Numbered from the stretch's first letter, positions 25,627-34,653 are shown. The stretch is DNA of 64,000 nucleotides from an uncultured Devosia sp. (GCF_913055165.1 NZ_CAJXJS010000005.1:42286-106285); one strand, 5' to 3'. Numbers and translations: made by a program. The notes: generated from the letters alone by a model not told the origin.

Positions 25627-27099
25627 TCAGGCTTTGGCCCGCGAAGTGGCCAGGGCCTCGCGTAATTCCGCCTCTCGCCGGGCGGGTTCGGGCATTATGT
25701 CGAACCTGTAGAGACAATAGCGGTTGCGGCCGCCATTCTTGGCCCGGTAGAGGGCGTCATCAGCAAAGCGCAGGATCTCGGTTTCGCTGCGGGCGAAATC
25801 GGGCGCCGTCGCAATGCCGATGCTGACCCCGATTGATGCCTGGCCGGCCGCGAGACCAATCGGCCGGGACAGGGTGTCTATGATGGCCTGGGCGAGCTTT
25901 TGAGGTTCAGCATGGGTCGTGATGCCCGGCATGATGATAGCAAATTCGTCGCCACCGAAACGGATCAGGGTGTCTTCGGGCCGCATCAGCGCTCCAAGGC
26001 GGTCTGCGACGGCGGTGAGCAACTCGTCGCCCGCCTGGTGGCCCATCGTGTCATTGACCTGCTTGAACCGGTCGAGGTCGAGCGCCAGCACGGCCAAGCG
26101 AGGCTCACCTGCGGGCATGGCGCGGAAGCTGTCGTTGAGGCGGGTGCGGAAGAGGCTGCGGTTGCCCAGCCCGGTGAGCGGATCATGCAGTGCCATGTGA
26201 CTGGCCTCTTCCCGCTCGGATTGCAGGGCGGTGAGGGCGCGGAGCAGGCTGTTGAGAAGAAGGCCGACGATAATGAGGCCAATCAGCAGGGCCGAGAACA
26301 AGGCCGGCATGGCCGCTTGCAAGAGCCTGGAGCCGGGCCGGTCGGGCTGCCAGACTAGCCAGGCGATGGGGTGTTCGGACGAGCTGCCGACGGGTAGGGC
26401 GGTAGCTTCAGGACTTGGGTCACTGTCGAATGCTAGATGGTCGATGCGGTATTGATCGCCAAGATCGGCCGCAAGTTCGGCATCGAGCAGAAGCACCGAC
26501 ACGTAGATGGCCTCGGTGCCCACCTCGGGAGCGTTGTTGCCGCTGTAGGAGAGAATGGGCATGGCCGCGACCAAGGCGGGCTGGTTCTCAAACAAGGAGA
26601 AGGCCATGGCCTGGGGCGGCTCGTCGGCTACACCGGCATTGTAGGCTGATATGCGCGCATCGGCATCGACGCTGTTGAGCTGCTCTACCAGCGGCAGGAT
26701 GTCGGCGGCGGCATCGGCAATGGCCTTGGAGCGAACCTGCCCGCCGTCGCGCAGGGCAACCAGGACATTGCCCTTGCGATCCATGACCAGGCTGCGGCTG
26801 TGGCCAAAGGTGTCATATGCAGCGGCGCCGAGATTGTCGGCCAGCCACTCCCGGTCGTTGGCGATTACCGCCTCCACGGCCTCATCCCAGGTGGCTAGTT
26901 CTTCCTGTGCAAGGAACATCTGGGTCTGCAATTCCTCGATAGCCCGTTCGAGCAGGAGGCGGTCCCGGGACATGGCTTCAGCGTCGATCCGTTGAGCCGA
27001 CCAGGCGAGGAATCCGGCCAGCGCCGCGACAGTGATGCCGGCCACGGCCGCGATGGGCAGCAGAAACCGAACCGTGAAGTGCGACCCCGATTTTCGCAT
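25627..27099 (-). CDS. CHASE4-GGDEF diguanylate cyclase
   Basis: A 490-residue membrane sensor that makes cyclic di-GMP from two GTP. Transmembrane helix one is near residues 12-34; a periplasmic CHASE4-type sensor follows to about residue 250, then a second helix (M-P-A-L-F-S-A-L-L-I-G), then the GGDEF domain to residue 470. The active site reads G-G-D-E-F and the inhibitory I-site R-P-E-D lies five residues before it, so product feedback is expected. No EAL domain is present. The ATG at 27099 is preceded by GGGGG; the longer frame would need a TTG. The signal sensed is unknown. Confidence 0.92.
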   Translation of the reverse strand: MRKSGSHFTVRFLLPIAAVAGITVAALAGFLAWSAQRIDAEAMSRDRLLLERAIEELQTQMFLAQEELATWDEAVEAVIANDREWLADNLGAAAYDTFGHSRSLVMDRKGNVLVALRDGGQVRSKAIADAAADILPLVEQLNSVDADARISAYNAGVADEPPQAMAFSLFENQPALVAAMPILSYSGNNAPEVGTEAIYVSVLLLDAELAADLGDQYRIDHLAFDSDPSPEATALPVGSSSEHPIAWLVWQPDRPGSRLLQAAMPALFSALLIGLIIVGLLLNSLLRALTALQSEREEASHMALHDPLTGLGNRSLFRTRLNDSFRAMPAGEPRLAVLALDLDRFKQVNDTMGHQAGDELLTAVADRLGALMRPEDTLIRFGGDEFAIIMPGITTHAEPQKLAQAIIDTLSRPIGLAAGQASIGVSIGIATAPDFARSETEILRFADDALYRAKNGGRNRYCLYRFDIMPEPARREAELREALATSRAKA

Positions 27100-27262
27100 C
27101 TTTGCCCCCGAACGTTGCGCCGGCAATGTTCCTTCGGGCCCGTTAGCGGGCGCTTAATAGTCGCCGAACGACCCATCTCTGCGTTAACGACCGGTTGCCT
27201 GGCCGGGAACCCGATCTGGGCTGGCGTGTTGTCATCTCAGCGTCACCCTAGAGATTTCCCAA

Positions 27263-27754
27263 ATGGATATCGGCAACAGTTTCGGCCTGGTGGAAACCTA
27301 TCTTCCCGCCCATATCATTGGCATTCGCCTCGCTATTGCTGCAGCACTGGGGGCTCTGATCGGCTTTGAGCGGGAGATTCACACGGCTGAGGCCGGGCTC
27401 AGGACACACATCCTGATCTCGGTGGCAGCGACGCTGTTCACCATTTTGGCCTTCGAAATCTTCCACACCATTCAGGATGCGACCCAAACCAATCCTGATC
27501 CCATCCGTGCCGTTGAAGCGGTGACGGCGGGAATTGCCTTTCTCGGAGCGGGCGCAATATTCCGGAGCGGCGCGGGCGTTCAGGGTCTGACAACCGGCGC
27601 GGGGATGTGGTTGGCCGGAGCCGTCGGGGTCGCCACCGCGCTAGGCTACTATCTGATTGCAGCCGGGACCGCGTTGCTGGCTGTGCTGGTGATGGCCGCA
27701 CTGCGGGCGTTCGCGCATCATATCATTGGCGAAAAGGACCGGCCGCGGGATTAA
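27263..27754 (+). CDS. mgtC: MgtC/SapB family membrane protein
   Basis: A 163-residue membrane protein of the MgtC/SapB family. Four or five hydrophobic helices are visible, and the conserved L-G-A-L-I-G-F-E-R-E turn sits near residue 34, followed by G-L-R-T-H-I-L-I-S-V-A. Family members are needed for growth at low magnesium and in hosts in some pathogens, but their exact activity is not settled. The C-terminal soluble extension of the Salmonella form is lacking, as in the shorter SapB-like forms. The upstream gap contains GGAAC-N16-TGTT (27206-27230), one base off the EcfG consensus. Confidence 0.88.
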   Translation: MDIGNSFGLVETYLPAHIIGIRLAIAAALGALIGFEREIHTAEAGLRTHILISVAATLFTILAFEIFHTIQDATQTNPDPIRAVEAVTAGIAFLGAGAIFRSGAGVQGLTTGAGMWLAGAVGVATALGYYLIAAGTALLAVLVMAALRAFAHHIIGEKDRPRD

Positions 27755-28045
27755 ACCGCAAGGTGAGGGCCGCGGGGAGAAGCAAACAGGCGTGCCAGCT
27801 GACGCTGAGGGACATGCGTCGCGGCAATTTGCTTCTCCCCCCGTACGGACACGACCGGGAGGTGTCGCATCCGCGCCCGTGCGCCAAATCCACAAAAGGC
27901 AGGGACCGCGCATGAGGGTTGACGGTGGTGCAGACCGCCAACCTTTTCTGGGGGCGGAGAGGACACTTGGGAATGCAGGCCGACCTAACGATCGACACGC
28001 AGCGTCACTCTCCGCCGTAAGGCATGCAACCTGTGGACGCAGGAG
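27755..28045. other. non-coding gap with a 13-bp inverted repeat
   Basis: This 291-bp stretch between mgtC and the receiver-like gene shows no credible gene. GGGGAGAAGCAAA (27774-27786) is mirrored by TTTGCTTCTCCCC (27828-27840) around a 41-nt centre. Further on, GGTTG and CAACC flank a GACGGTGGTGCAGACCGC core near 27915. Short open frames exist on both strands, but none has a ribosome site or sensible composition. It may be a small structured RNA or an old repeat element. Confidence 0.45.
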
Positions 28046-28504
28046 CTACATGCCAACCGCATCTAGGCGCTGATTGCGCGCCCAGAAACTGACTATGGCT
28101 GCCGCTTCGTGCCGGTAGGCATCGAGATCGGCTTGCCGGAAAAACACCGCCGCAGCGCCGGCATCGTGCAGCGACTGCCGACCGGTCCGGTCGGTGGTCT
28201 GTGTCATGACCACGAGAGGGACACCTTTCTGGCGTAGTCGCGCATGGTTGCGCGCCACAAATTCCAGATTGGCGCCGCTATGGGCCTTGAGATCAACGAT
28301 CACCAGGCCCGGCCACTCGCGTTCGACGTCGGCGAGGCAATCGGCAAGGAAGCTCTCGCCAGCCTCCGGCGAGCCGAAGTGCTTCACCTCTGGCGCCCCG
28401 TGTGCCTTGAGCATACGGGTCAGCAAATACGCAGAATGTCCGTCATCATCGATCAGGGCGATGAAGGGCAAATCGTCCGATGCGTTACTCAAGAGCCACC
28501 TCAT
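28046..28504 (-). CDS. degenerate CheY-like receiver protein
   Basis: A 152-residue stand-alone receiver-like domain. The acidic cluster D19-D-D21 and the phospho-acceptor position Asp71 (in V-I-V-D-L-K) are present, as is Thr101. The invariant Lys that should follow the fourth strand is replaced: the segment reads V-F-F-R-Q-A-D, with Arg123. Phosphorylation-driven switching is therefore doubtful. I chose the ATG at 28504; a longer version would start at 28570. It has no output domain. The divergent gene at 28776 encodes a membrane TPR protein and may be functionally linked. Confidence 0.7.
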   Translation of the reverse strand: MRWLLSNASDDLPFIALIDDDGHSAYLLTRMLKAHGAPEVKHFGSPEAGESFLADCLADVEREWPGLVIVDLKAHSGANLEFVARNHARLRQKGVPLVVMTQTTDRTGRQSLHDAGAAAVFFRQADLDAYRHEAAAIVSFWARNQRLDAVGM

Positions 28505-28725
28505 CCCTGCGCCGCGCAGGGGTCGAACACAACAAAAACGCCAGTTCCGCTCGAGACCGTAATGTCCCAAGACAGAGTGGCTTATTCGGATTGTAGAACA
28601 CGTCCGGCGGGGCCTAGCCGCTGGAAAACATGTCGAGTTCGTGACGTCGACGGGGTGGCGTATGATGCAATCACGTGCGTCGAGGGAGGCAAAATCGGGT
28701 TAAACGGGGGTAAGTTGCCTTGCGT

Positions 28726-28737
28726 TTTACATGTAAA
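28726..28737. promoter_or_regulatory. 12-bp perfect palindrome TTTACATGTAAA
   Basis: TTTACATGTAAA lies 38 nt upstream of the TTG start of the TPR protein, in the gap shared with the divergent receiver-like gene. It is a perfect dyad in an AT-rich patch and could be a repressor operator. Its half-site TTTACA is also found in the TetR-associated palindromes at 58952-58986. Confidence 0.4.
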
Positions 28738-28775
28738 GAGTCACAATCTTGCCCAGGCTGCGGGAGGTTTGTGTC

Positions 28776-30524
28776 TTGGGCGCTCAACCGGATCGGGAGG
28801 AGGTAGGCCAGGCGTTGAAGCGCCTGCTTGACTGGCCCGAAATTGCGCGCTCTCCGCAGTTGGCGAGTTTCCTCTCTTATATCGTTGAACGCCGACTCAA
28901 CGGCGAAGGCCAATCGATCAAGGCCTACACAATTGCTGTCGATGTCTTTGGCCGTTCACCGGACTTCGACCCCCAGGCGGACCCGATCGTTCGTGTGCAG
29001 GCAAGGCGATTGAGGTCCCTTCTGGATCAGTATTACAGGGGACCTGGAGCCCAGGAGAGGCTGCAGATCCAGTTGCCGATTGGCCGATATGTTCCTGAGT
29101 TCGCGGAAGTAGCTGTCGGGCATGAGCCGCCCCCCCAGACAGATGCGACTATTAGCGCTCCCGACCCCGCCGCCGAGAACACGGCGCCGCGCGGCCATGT
29201 GACGGTGTCTTGGTTTGTGCTGCTGGTGTTGACCCTGGGGGCGATCGCGCTGGCCTATTCGCTATCGACGCTGGGTCCACGGCAGGGCCAGCAGAACGCA
29301 TCCAGCGGCGCGATCCAGGAGCCGAGCCTGCGGGTGATGGAGTTTCAGAACCTGACGGGCGAAAGCAATATCACGCCCGCCATTTCGGCCTTGGCGATCG
29401 AGCTAGTGACCGATTTCGCCCCGCTACTGGTGGTCAAGGCCTATCTCGGCGGCCGCGGGAGTCAGGAGCAGGGGGAGGCGCCGGACTATGCCCTGACCGG
29501 GATTGTCCGCGCCGATCCTACCCTGGCCGAGAATTATCAGATCAGTGCCATTCTGACGGAGATGGCCACCAATTCCATTGTCTGGAACTGGTCTACCTCA
29601 GTGCCGCGCGAACAGTTTGCACGCAGCGGTGGTGTCGATGCGATTTCGCAGGAGTTGATCCTGCTGCTGGGCGGAACGCGTGGTCCGCTGCATGATCGGG
29701 CGAGGGAGCTGCTGGCGCAGACCGATATCGAGGGACAGGAGAATTTCTACCTCTGCGGCGTGCTGTTCACCATGTATCGCAGCGTGCAATCGGTGGGCCT
29801 GGCCGAGCGGGTGCGCGCCTGCATGGATGGCCTGCCTGACCCGGTGCGCCGAAATGGCAATGTGTTGGCGGGTGAAGCAAGCCTGGTTGCCGAAGGCCTG
29901 GGGGGTGGCGCCGATGCGCTGATGACGCCGGAGGACCGCCTGGCCTACGCCGATGAGCTGATGGACGAAGCGGTACAGGCCGACCCGACGAGCAGCTTTG
30001 TGTGGGAGCAAAGGGCACGGCTGGATGAATTGATGGGGCGGCATGACAGGGCTGAATCCGCCTATGGGACAGCGCTGCAGATCAATCCGGCCAATATCGA
30101 TGCCCTGGCTGCCCATGCCCGCCATATGGCGTTAATTGGCAGGCTGGACGCTGCCATTCCGGCGGCGCAGCGAGCTATTGGGGCGGTGCCGCAAACCCAG
30201 GTGCCGGACTGGTATTATTGCGTGCCGGCAATTGCCGCCTATTTTGCCGCGGACTACCGAAAGTCGCTCAGCCACGCCCAGCGCTGTGCCCGGCTGGATG
30301 TGGAATTGGGCGCCATATTCGCACTGTTGTCGGCCCAACGCTCCGGCGACAGCGCCATGGTGGCACAGCAATTGGCGCGCGTGCTGGACATCCCGTCCTT
30401 TCGCCAATCGGGCGTTATGAATCGCCTGGCGCAGCGGGTGACAGACACCGCCCTTCTCGACGAAATCGGAACTGGCCTGATGCGGGCCGGGGTGCCGGTC
30501 ACCAGCCTGGATACGAGCTATTGA
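28776..30524 (+). CDS. membrane protein with N-terminal regulator-like and C-terminal TPR-like region
   Basis: A 582-residue protein. Its first 100 residues match the domain found in many alphaproteobacterial TPR or adenylate-cyclase-like proteins, with L-A-S-F-L-S-Y-I-V-E and D-P-I-V-R-V-Q-A-R-R-L-R. One transmembrane helix follows at about residues 145-168 (W-F-V-L-L-V-L-T-L-G). The rest is alpha-helical with TPR-like repeats (I-N-P-A-N-I-D-A-L-A-A-H-A-R). No nucleotide-cyclase motif was seen. The start is a TTG at 28776 with GGGAGG 8 nt ahead; an earlier TTG at 28749 lacks that signal. Function is unknown; a signalling or sensing role is likely. Confidence 0.65.
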   Translation: MGAQPDREEVGQALKRLLDWPEIARSPQLASFLSYIVERRLNGEGQSIKAYTIAVDVFGRSPDFDPQADPIVRVQARRLRSLLDQYYRGPGAQERLQIQLPIGRYVPEFAEVAVGHEPPPQTDATISAPDPAAENTAPRGHVTVSWFVLLVLTLGAIALAYSLSTLGPRQGQQNASSGAIQEPSLRVMEFQNLTGESNITPAISALAIELVTDFAPLLVVKAYLGGRGSQEQGEAPDYALTGIVRADPTLAENYQISAILTEMATNSIVWNWSTSVPREQFARSGGVDAISQELILLLGGTRGPLHDRARELLAQTDIEGQENFYLCGVLFTMYRSVQSVGLAERVRACMDGLPDPVRRNGNVLAGEASLVAEGLGGGADALMTPEDRLAYADELMDEAVQADPTSSFVWEQRARLDELMGRHDRAESAYGTALQINPANIDALAAHARHMALIGRLDAAIPAAQRAIGAVPQTQVPDWYYCVPAIAAYFAADYRKSLSHAQRCARLDVELGAIFALLSAQRSGDSAMVAQQLARVLDIPSFRQSGVMNRLAQRVTDTALLDEIGTGLMRAGVPVTSLDTSY

Positions 30525-30530
30525 TGCCTT

Positions 30531-31841
30531 TCAACCGGAGACCGGGTGCTTCTCGCCCAGAAGCGTCCGGCACAGGTCGACAAAGCGGGAGCCGCGCTCC
30601 TCGAAGTTCTTGAACTGATTATAGGACGGAGCCCCGGGGGACAGTATGAGGGTGTCGAAGTGCTTCCGCTCTTCGATGAGGGCCTTTACGGCGTGATCCA
30701 GATCTGGACACTGGATGACTGTGACCTCTGGAGCCCGTTCTCCGGTCGCCTGGGCGAGACGGAAACCGGTTACGGGAAGTGTCGCCAGCAGGCGAACGCC
30801 TCTTTGCGTCAGGAGGCCGGCCAGCTCCGCATAGTCCTGCTGGCGCTCGTGGCCGCCCGCAATCAGGGCGATGCGACGTCCAGGATAGGCGGCCAGTGCG
30901 GCCTTGGTGGCTTCGGGCGTGGTGGAAATGGAGTCGTTGACCACGGTGATGCCGCCGAACTGATGTTCCTCGAGCCGGTGCGGCAAGGGGCGAAAGGCCG
31001 CGATACCCTGCACAATGCCGTCCATTGTGCCACCCACGCCCAGCGCGATCTGCGCGGCAAGCAGTGCGTTTTCGAGGTTGTGGGCCCCACGCAGGCGTGA
31101 GCGCGACACCGCGGTTTCGATGAGCAGATTCTGATCTTCTGTCAGGGCGGGCAGGAGGCGGCGGTGATCGCGCACGGCCCTGGCGACCAGCGCATTGGAG
31201 CGGGCAGCTACGCCCAGGGCCACGGCAAAGCTACCATCGCGATCAATCAGGTGCAGCTTGTCTGCGTAGTAGCGTTCGACCGAACCATGCCAATCGACAT
31301 GCTCGGGGTAGAGATTGGTGAGCGCTGCCACATCGGGCAGGAAGTTCATGTCGGCCGTCTGGTAGCTCGATAATTCAAAGACAATGACAGGGTGCTTGTC
31401 GGCGATTTCCAGGGGGGGCAGGCCGACATTGCCCGCCAGGCCCGCATCGATGCCGGATCGCGTCAGCATCAGATGGGTGAGTGTGGCCGTGGTTGACTTG
31501 CCCTTGGTGCCGGTGATGGCGATGACCGTCCGGTCATGCCGGTAGGCGGCGCCCCACAGATTGAGATTGGAGGTCACAGGTATGCCGGCATCGCGGGCGA
31601 TGTCGAAGACCGGCTTGTAGCGCGACACGCCGGGACTTTTGACGATGAGACCGAAACGGTGGGCCCTGATGGCGGTGGGCAGATCCTCGGCGGCGATCTG
31701 TTCGGCATCGGGGATGTCGGCCGCGCCGCTATCGACCGTCACATAGACCTTGAGATCGGGCTGACGGGCCTTGAGAAAGGCGCGGGTGGACAGGGCCTCG
31801 CGCCCGGCGCCATAGAGCAGGACCGGTTCCTCAAACCGCAT
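30531..31841 (-). CDS. murD2: MurD2-type UDP-MurNAc-L-Ala:L-glutamate ligase
   Basis: A 436-residue Mur ligase of the MurD group. The ATP-binding loop G-T-K-G-K-S-T occupies residues 111-117, a central Mur ligase domain follows, and the C-terminal domain ends in L-I-L-S-P-G-A-P-S-Y-N-Q-F. In the alternative peptidoglycan route, MurD2 adds L-glutamate to UDP-MurNAc-L-alanine and MurL then inverts it. The murL gene lies directly upstream and overlaps this gene by 11 nt, which is the main reason for calling it MurD2 instead of MurD. The ATG at 31841 has AAGGTGG ahead. An ordinary murD in the mur/fts cluster is expected elsewhere. Confidence 0.85.
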   Translation of the reverse strand: MRFEEPVLLYGAGREALSTRAFLKARQPDLKVYVTVDSGAADIPDAEQIAAEDLPTAIRAHRFGLIVKSPGVSRYKPVFDIARDAGIPVTSNLNLWGAAYRHDRTVIAITGTKGKSTTATLTHLMLTRSGIDAGLAGNVGLPPLEIADKHPVIVFELSSYQTADMNFLPDVAALTNLYPEHVDWHGSVERYYADKLHLIDRDGSFAVALGVAARSNALVARAVRDHRRLLPALTEDQNLLIETAVSRSRLRGAHNLENALLAAQIALGVGGTMDGIVQGIAAFRPLPHRLEEHQFGGITVVNDSISTTPEATKAALAAYPGRRIALIAGGHERQQDYAELAGLLTQRGVRLLATLPVTGFRLAQATGERAPEVTVIQCPDLDHAVKALIEERKHFDTLILSPGAPSYNQFKNFEERGSRFVDLCRTLLGEKHPVSG

Positions 31842-33162
31842 AGGCGGCCACCTTGGCGGCAAGCGCCGGGGGAATATGATGATCGTGACTGTCGGTCAGG
31901 CATTCGGCCATGGCCCGCTGCAGCTTTTCCTCGCCATATTGGGCAAAAAGGTCCGCCTTGATGGCGCGCACAATGGCGTCCTCGTGCCAGTCAGCGTGGC
32001 GGGTGAGGGTATAAAAGCAGGCTGCGGCCTCAAGGATTTCACCAACGCATTCCCAGGGCTTCTGGCCGGTGAGACCCGCCAGTTCGCGGAAGGACTGCTC
32101 ATTGGCCGGTTCATTGAGCAGGTTCTTGCCGAAAATCCTGAGTAGCCGTTCCTTGGCCATGAAGGGCGCAAAGATCAGGAACACGAAATGGCACTTTGGG
32201 CACTCGCCGCACCAGAGGGCACCGTCATTGCCATTCAGGCGGAAATTGCGGTTGCAGCTGGAAAAGACGCTGTCGAACTTGCTTTCCTTGGTGAAGAGCG
32301 AGGCGATACGCGCCTCCGAATAGGGACGCAGCAATGAGAAGTATTTCAGCGCCCCTCCGGTGGCATTGGCCAGGGTGTCGGCGATCAGAAGCTCGAAACC
32401 GAGCGACTTGGAATATTGGTGATTGGTCTCGCGCCCGTCGAACATGACATTGCCCTCGCTGGCGGACCGTTCGTTGCTCAGCACGATCTGGTCGTAGCCG
32501 AACAGCAGGGCGCAGAGCGCTGCAATCATGGAGTTGATCGCCGTCGAGGGGACGTGACCGTTGAAGTATCCGGGCTCCTGGCCCAGCCGGATCATCTCGC
32601 GGTCGAGCGTCCGGGTGACATAGAGCGGATTGGTGCCGATGGCTTCCACCGAGGTCACGATCGGGCCCTTGGGATTGACCGCAAAGGGCGTGAACTGTTG
32701 TCCTGTGTGTGTCAGCAGGTCGACGCTGACGAGGGAATCCTTGCCCCCGCCAATGGGCAGCAGCGTGCGCTCGGGGAGGTTCGGTGCCGCCCTGCGCCCG
32801 ACGGAATCTTCAGGCGCAGCCAGCTCCAGCTTGCCGAAGCGGGACAGGTTGTTGCGGGCGTAGAATTCGCCCAGGCCATTTTCGTACACATCGATGACGA
32901 AGGCGCGCTCGCCCTCGGTCAGCGGAATGCCCGGCGCTTGAATGGCGAAGGGCGCGCGCAGCTTAAAATAGGAGACGCCGAGCACCAGGGCGGTGAGGTC
33001 GAGCAGCTTTTCGAAGGCCGGGGACGCGGCCGCTGTGGCATCGGCGCCCGCGGGCAGGGTCAGTACCTCGGTGAAGGCAAGCCCGTTCAGCGTATAGGGA
33101 AAGCGCGCTTCGCCAGTGTCGGGGTCAAAGGAGGGGTTTTCGATGCGGAAGAATTCGGTCAC
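31831..33162 (-). CDS. murL: UDP-MurNAc-L-Ala-L-glutamate epimerase
   Basis: A 443-residue MurL, which inverts the terminal L-glutamate of UDP-MurNAc-L-Ala-L-Glu to the D form, using ATP. A P-loop-like I-G-G-G-K-D-S motif is at residues 137-143, resembling PP-loop ATP pyrophosphatases, and a C-G-E-C-P-K-C cluster near residue 317 may hold metal. The pairing with a MurD-like ligase is the same as in Xanthomonas, where the route was established. The start is a GTG at 33162, since a stop codon lies two codons earlier. It overlaps murD2. The pair would bypass glutamate racemase MurI. Confidence 0.9.
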   Translation of the reverse strand: MTEFFRIENPSFDPDTGEARFPYTLNGLAFTEVLTLPAGADATAAASPAFEKLLDLTALVLGVSYFKLRAPFAIQAPGIPLTEGERAFVIDVYENGLGEFYARNNLSRFGKLELAAPEDSVGRRAAPNLPERTLLPIGGGKDSLVSVDLLTHTGQQFTPFAVNPKGPIVTSVEAIGTNPLYVTRTLDREMIRLGQEPGYFNGHVPSTAINSMIAALCALLFGYDQIVLSNERSASEGNVMFDGRETNHQYSKSLGFELLIADTLANATGGALKYFSLLRPYSEARIASLFTKESKFDSVFSSCNRNFRLNGNDGALWCGECPKCHFVFLIFAPFMAKERLLRIFGKNLLNEPANEQSFRELAGLTGQKPWECVGEILEAAACFYTLTRHADWHEDAIVRAIKADLFAQYGEEKLQRAMAECLTDSHDHHIPPALAAKVAAYAV

Positions 33163-33291
33163 GGGCTACTCGCTGGCTTTGATCACCATATAGGTGATTT
33201 GCGCCTGTGACGGGAGTGGGGCGTGAAAGCCAAGAAGGGGCCGACAGATCGGCCCCAAGCAGGTTTGTTCCGCGTAGGCGTGCCTGGATTG

Positions 33292-34503
33292 TCAGGGCTG
33301 GCTGACGGTCTCGACTACGGATCTGAAGAAGGCCAGATTGTCGACGCCCCAGCCGAGCGGGCTGGCGGGCGAGGCGAGCTTGACGATGACCGTGTCGGTA
33401 TCGTTGTCGACATAGACATACTGATTGAACAGGCCCTGGGCGGTGTAGGCCGTGGTGCCGGGGACAGTCCACCACTGGTAGCCATAACCGAGATTGTCCA
33501 CGGGATCGACGACGTCCAGGTCCGGCGCTGCGACGGTCGAGGCGGCAACCCAATCCTGCGGGACGAGCTGCTCGCCATTGGCCATGCCGTCATTGAGCAT
33601 CATCAGGCCGAACCGTCCATAGTCGCGCAGTGTGGCATTGTAGCCGGCGCCATAGAACTCGCGGCCGACCGAATCCGGCCCGTCCATGAGGTAATAGGCA
33701 TCTGCCTCCATTCCGGCAGGCTGCCAGATCTTTTCGCTCATGTAGTCGGCACCCTTGCCGCCAATGGCCGCTTCCAGAACGCAACCCAATACGGAGGTGT
33801 CGAGGGTGGAATAGTTGAAGACGGTACCCGGCGCTTCGCCCTTTTCCGCGCGGTCGCGGGCGTAGTCGCACCAGCGATAATTGTAGGCGACTAGCGAATT
33901 GTCATGGACTTCGGTCAGCTGGGTATCGCTGCCGAACTCGTAGACTTCCAGCCAGGCGATGCCGGAGCGCATTTCCAGCAGGTCGCGGATGGTGATCTCG
34001 GCATAGGCCGACCCCTCCCAATCCGGGAGGTAGTCGATGACCTTGTCTTCGACGCTGCCGATCTTGCCCTCGTCAATGGCAATGCCAATCATGGTGGCCA
34101 GGAAGGATTTGGCCATGGAGAACGAGATGTGACGGCTCCGCTCGGTCATGCCGTTGCGATAGGTCTCGTGGACGATCGTGCCGTCCTTGATGACCAGGAG
34201 CGCATTGGTCGAGGTCGCTTCGAGGAATTCGTCCAGCGACAGTGTCTGGTCGCCGAAAGTGAAGCTGTCGCCAGTATCACGGGTCTCGGTGGGCAGCGCC
34301 CAGACGTCTCCGCCCGCCGCGACGGTCCGGGTCGCGAACATGGTGTCGATGTGCTGGAAGGTCAGGTAATTCAGGCCCGGGGTCATGAATTCGGCGCGGG
34401 CATTGATCATGGTGTCGGTCAGCCAGCGCGCGTCGTCTGCCAGCGCGGGTGCGGTCGCAGACAGGGCCAGGGCCGCACAGGCCGTCATAAGGGTCTTGTT
34501 CAC
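33292..34503 (-). CDS. secreted serine hydrolase, beta-lactamase family (class C / NylB-like)
   Basis: A 403-residue S12-type serine hydrolase. A signal peptide runs to about residue 22 (P-A-L-A-D-D), so it is periplasmic. The active-site S-x-x-K is S-M-A-K near residue 129; the Tyr motif appears in V-F-N-Y-S-T rather than Y-x-N, as in NylB-like esterases or 6-aminohexanoate-dimer hydrolases. A beta-lactamase activity is therefore not implied. The start is GTG at 34503 with AAGGAGGA ahead; the longer ATG frame would break the signal peptide. It stands alone; its substrate is unknown. Confidence 0.87.
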   Translation of the reverse strand: MNKTLMTACAALALSATAPALADDARWLTDTMINARAEFMTPGLNYLTFQHIDTMFATRTVAAGGDVWALPTETRDTGDSFTFGDQTLSLDEFLEATSTNALLVIKDGTIVHETYRNGMTERSRHISFSMAKSFLATMIGIAIDEGKIGSVEDKVIDYLPDWEGSAYAEITIRDLLEMRSGIAWLEVYEFGSDTQLTEVHDNSLVAYNYRWCDYARDRAEKGEAPGTVFNYSTLDTSVLGCVLEAAIGGKGADYMSEKIWQPAGMEADAYYLMDGPDSVGREFYGAGYNATLRDYGRFGLMMLNDGMANGEQLVPQDWVAASTVAAPDLDVVDPVDNLGYGYQWWTVPGTTAYTAQGLFNQYVYVDNDTDTVIVKLASPASPLGWGVDNLAFFRSVVETVSQP

Positions 34504-34638
34504 GGAAATCTCCTCCTTGGTTTTGCGGCGAAGGGTCCTCCCAGAGCCCATTGATCACCGCTATGCCCACCGGTTCCGCCGCAGGCCTCTCGCCGACCTG
34601 AAGTGGAACCGATGGCAGAAGGAGCATGGCATATTTAT

Positions 34639-34653
34639 GTTATGTTGCATAAC
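34639..34653. promoter_or_regulatory. palindrome GTTATGTTGCATAAC upstream of the serine hydrolase
   Basis: GTTATG (34639-34644) and CATAAC (34648-34653) flank TTG, in a very AT-rich patch followed by seven A residues. It lies 136 nt upstream of the serine hydrolase and downstream of the ABC operon. The shape suits a GntR-type operator for the hydrolase. The A-run, read on the minus strand, could also be the U-tract that ends the ABC transcript. Confidence 0.4.

Noticed and set aside
33292..34503. Class C beta-lactamase resistance gene
   Set aside because: The S-x-x-K is present, but the Y-x-N and K-T-G motifs are not; it fits general esterases of the family.
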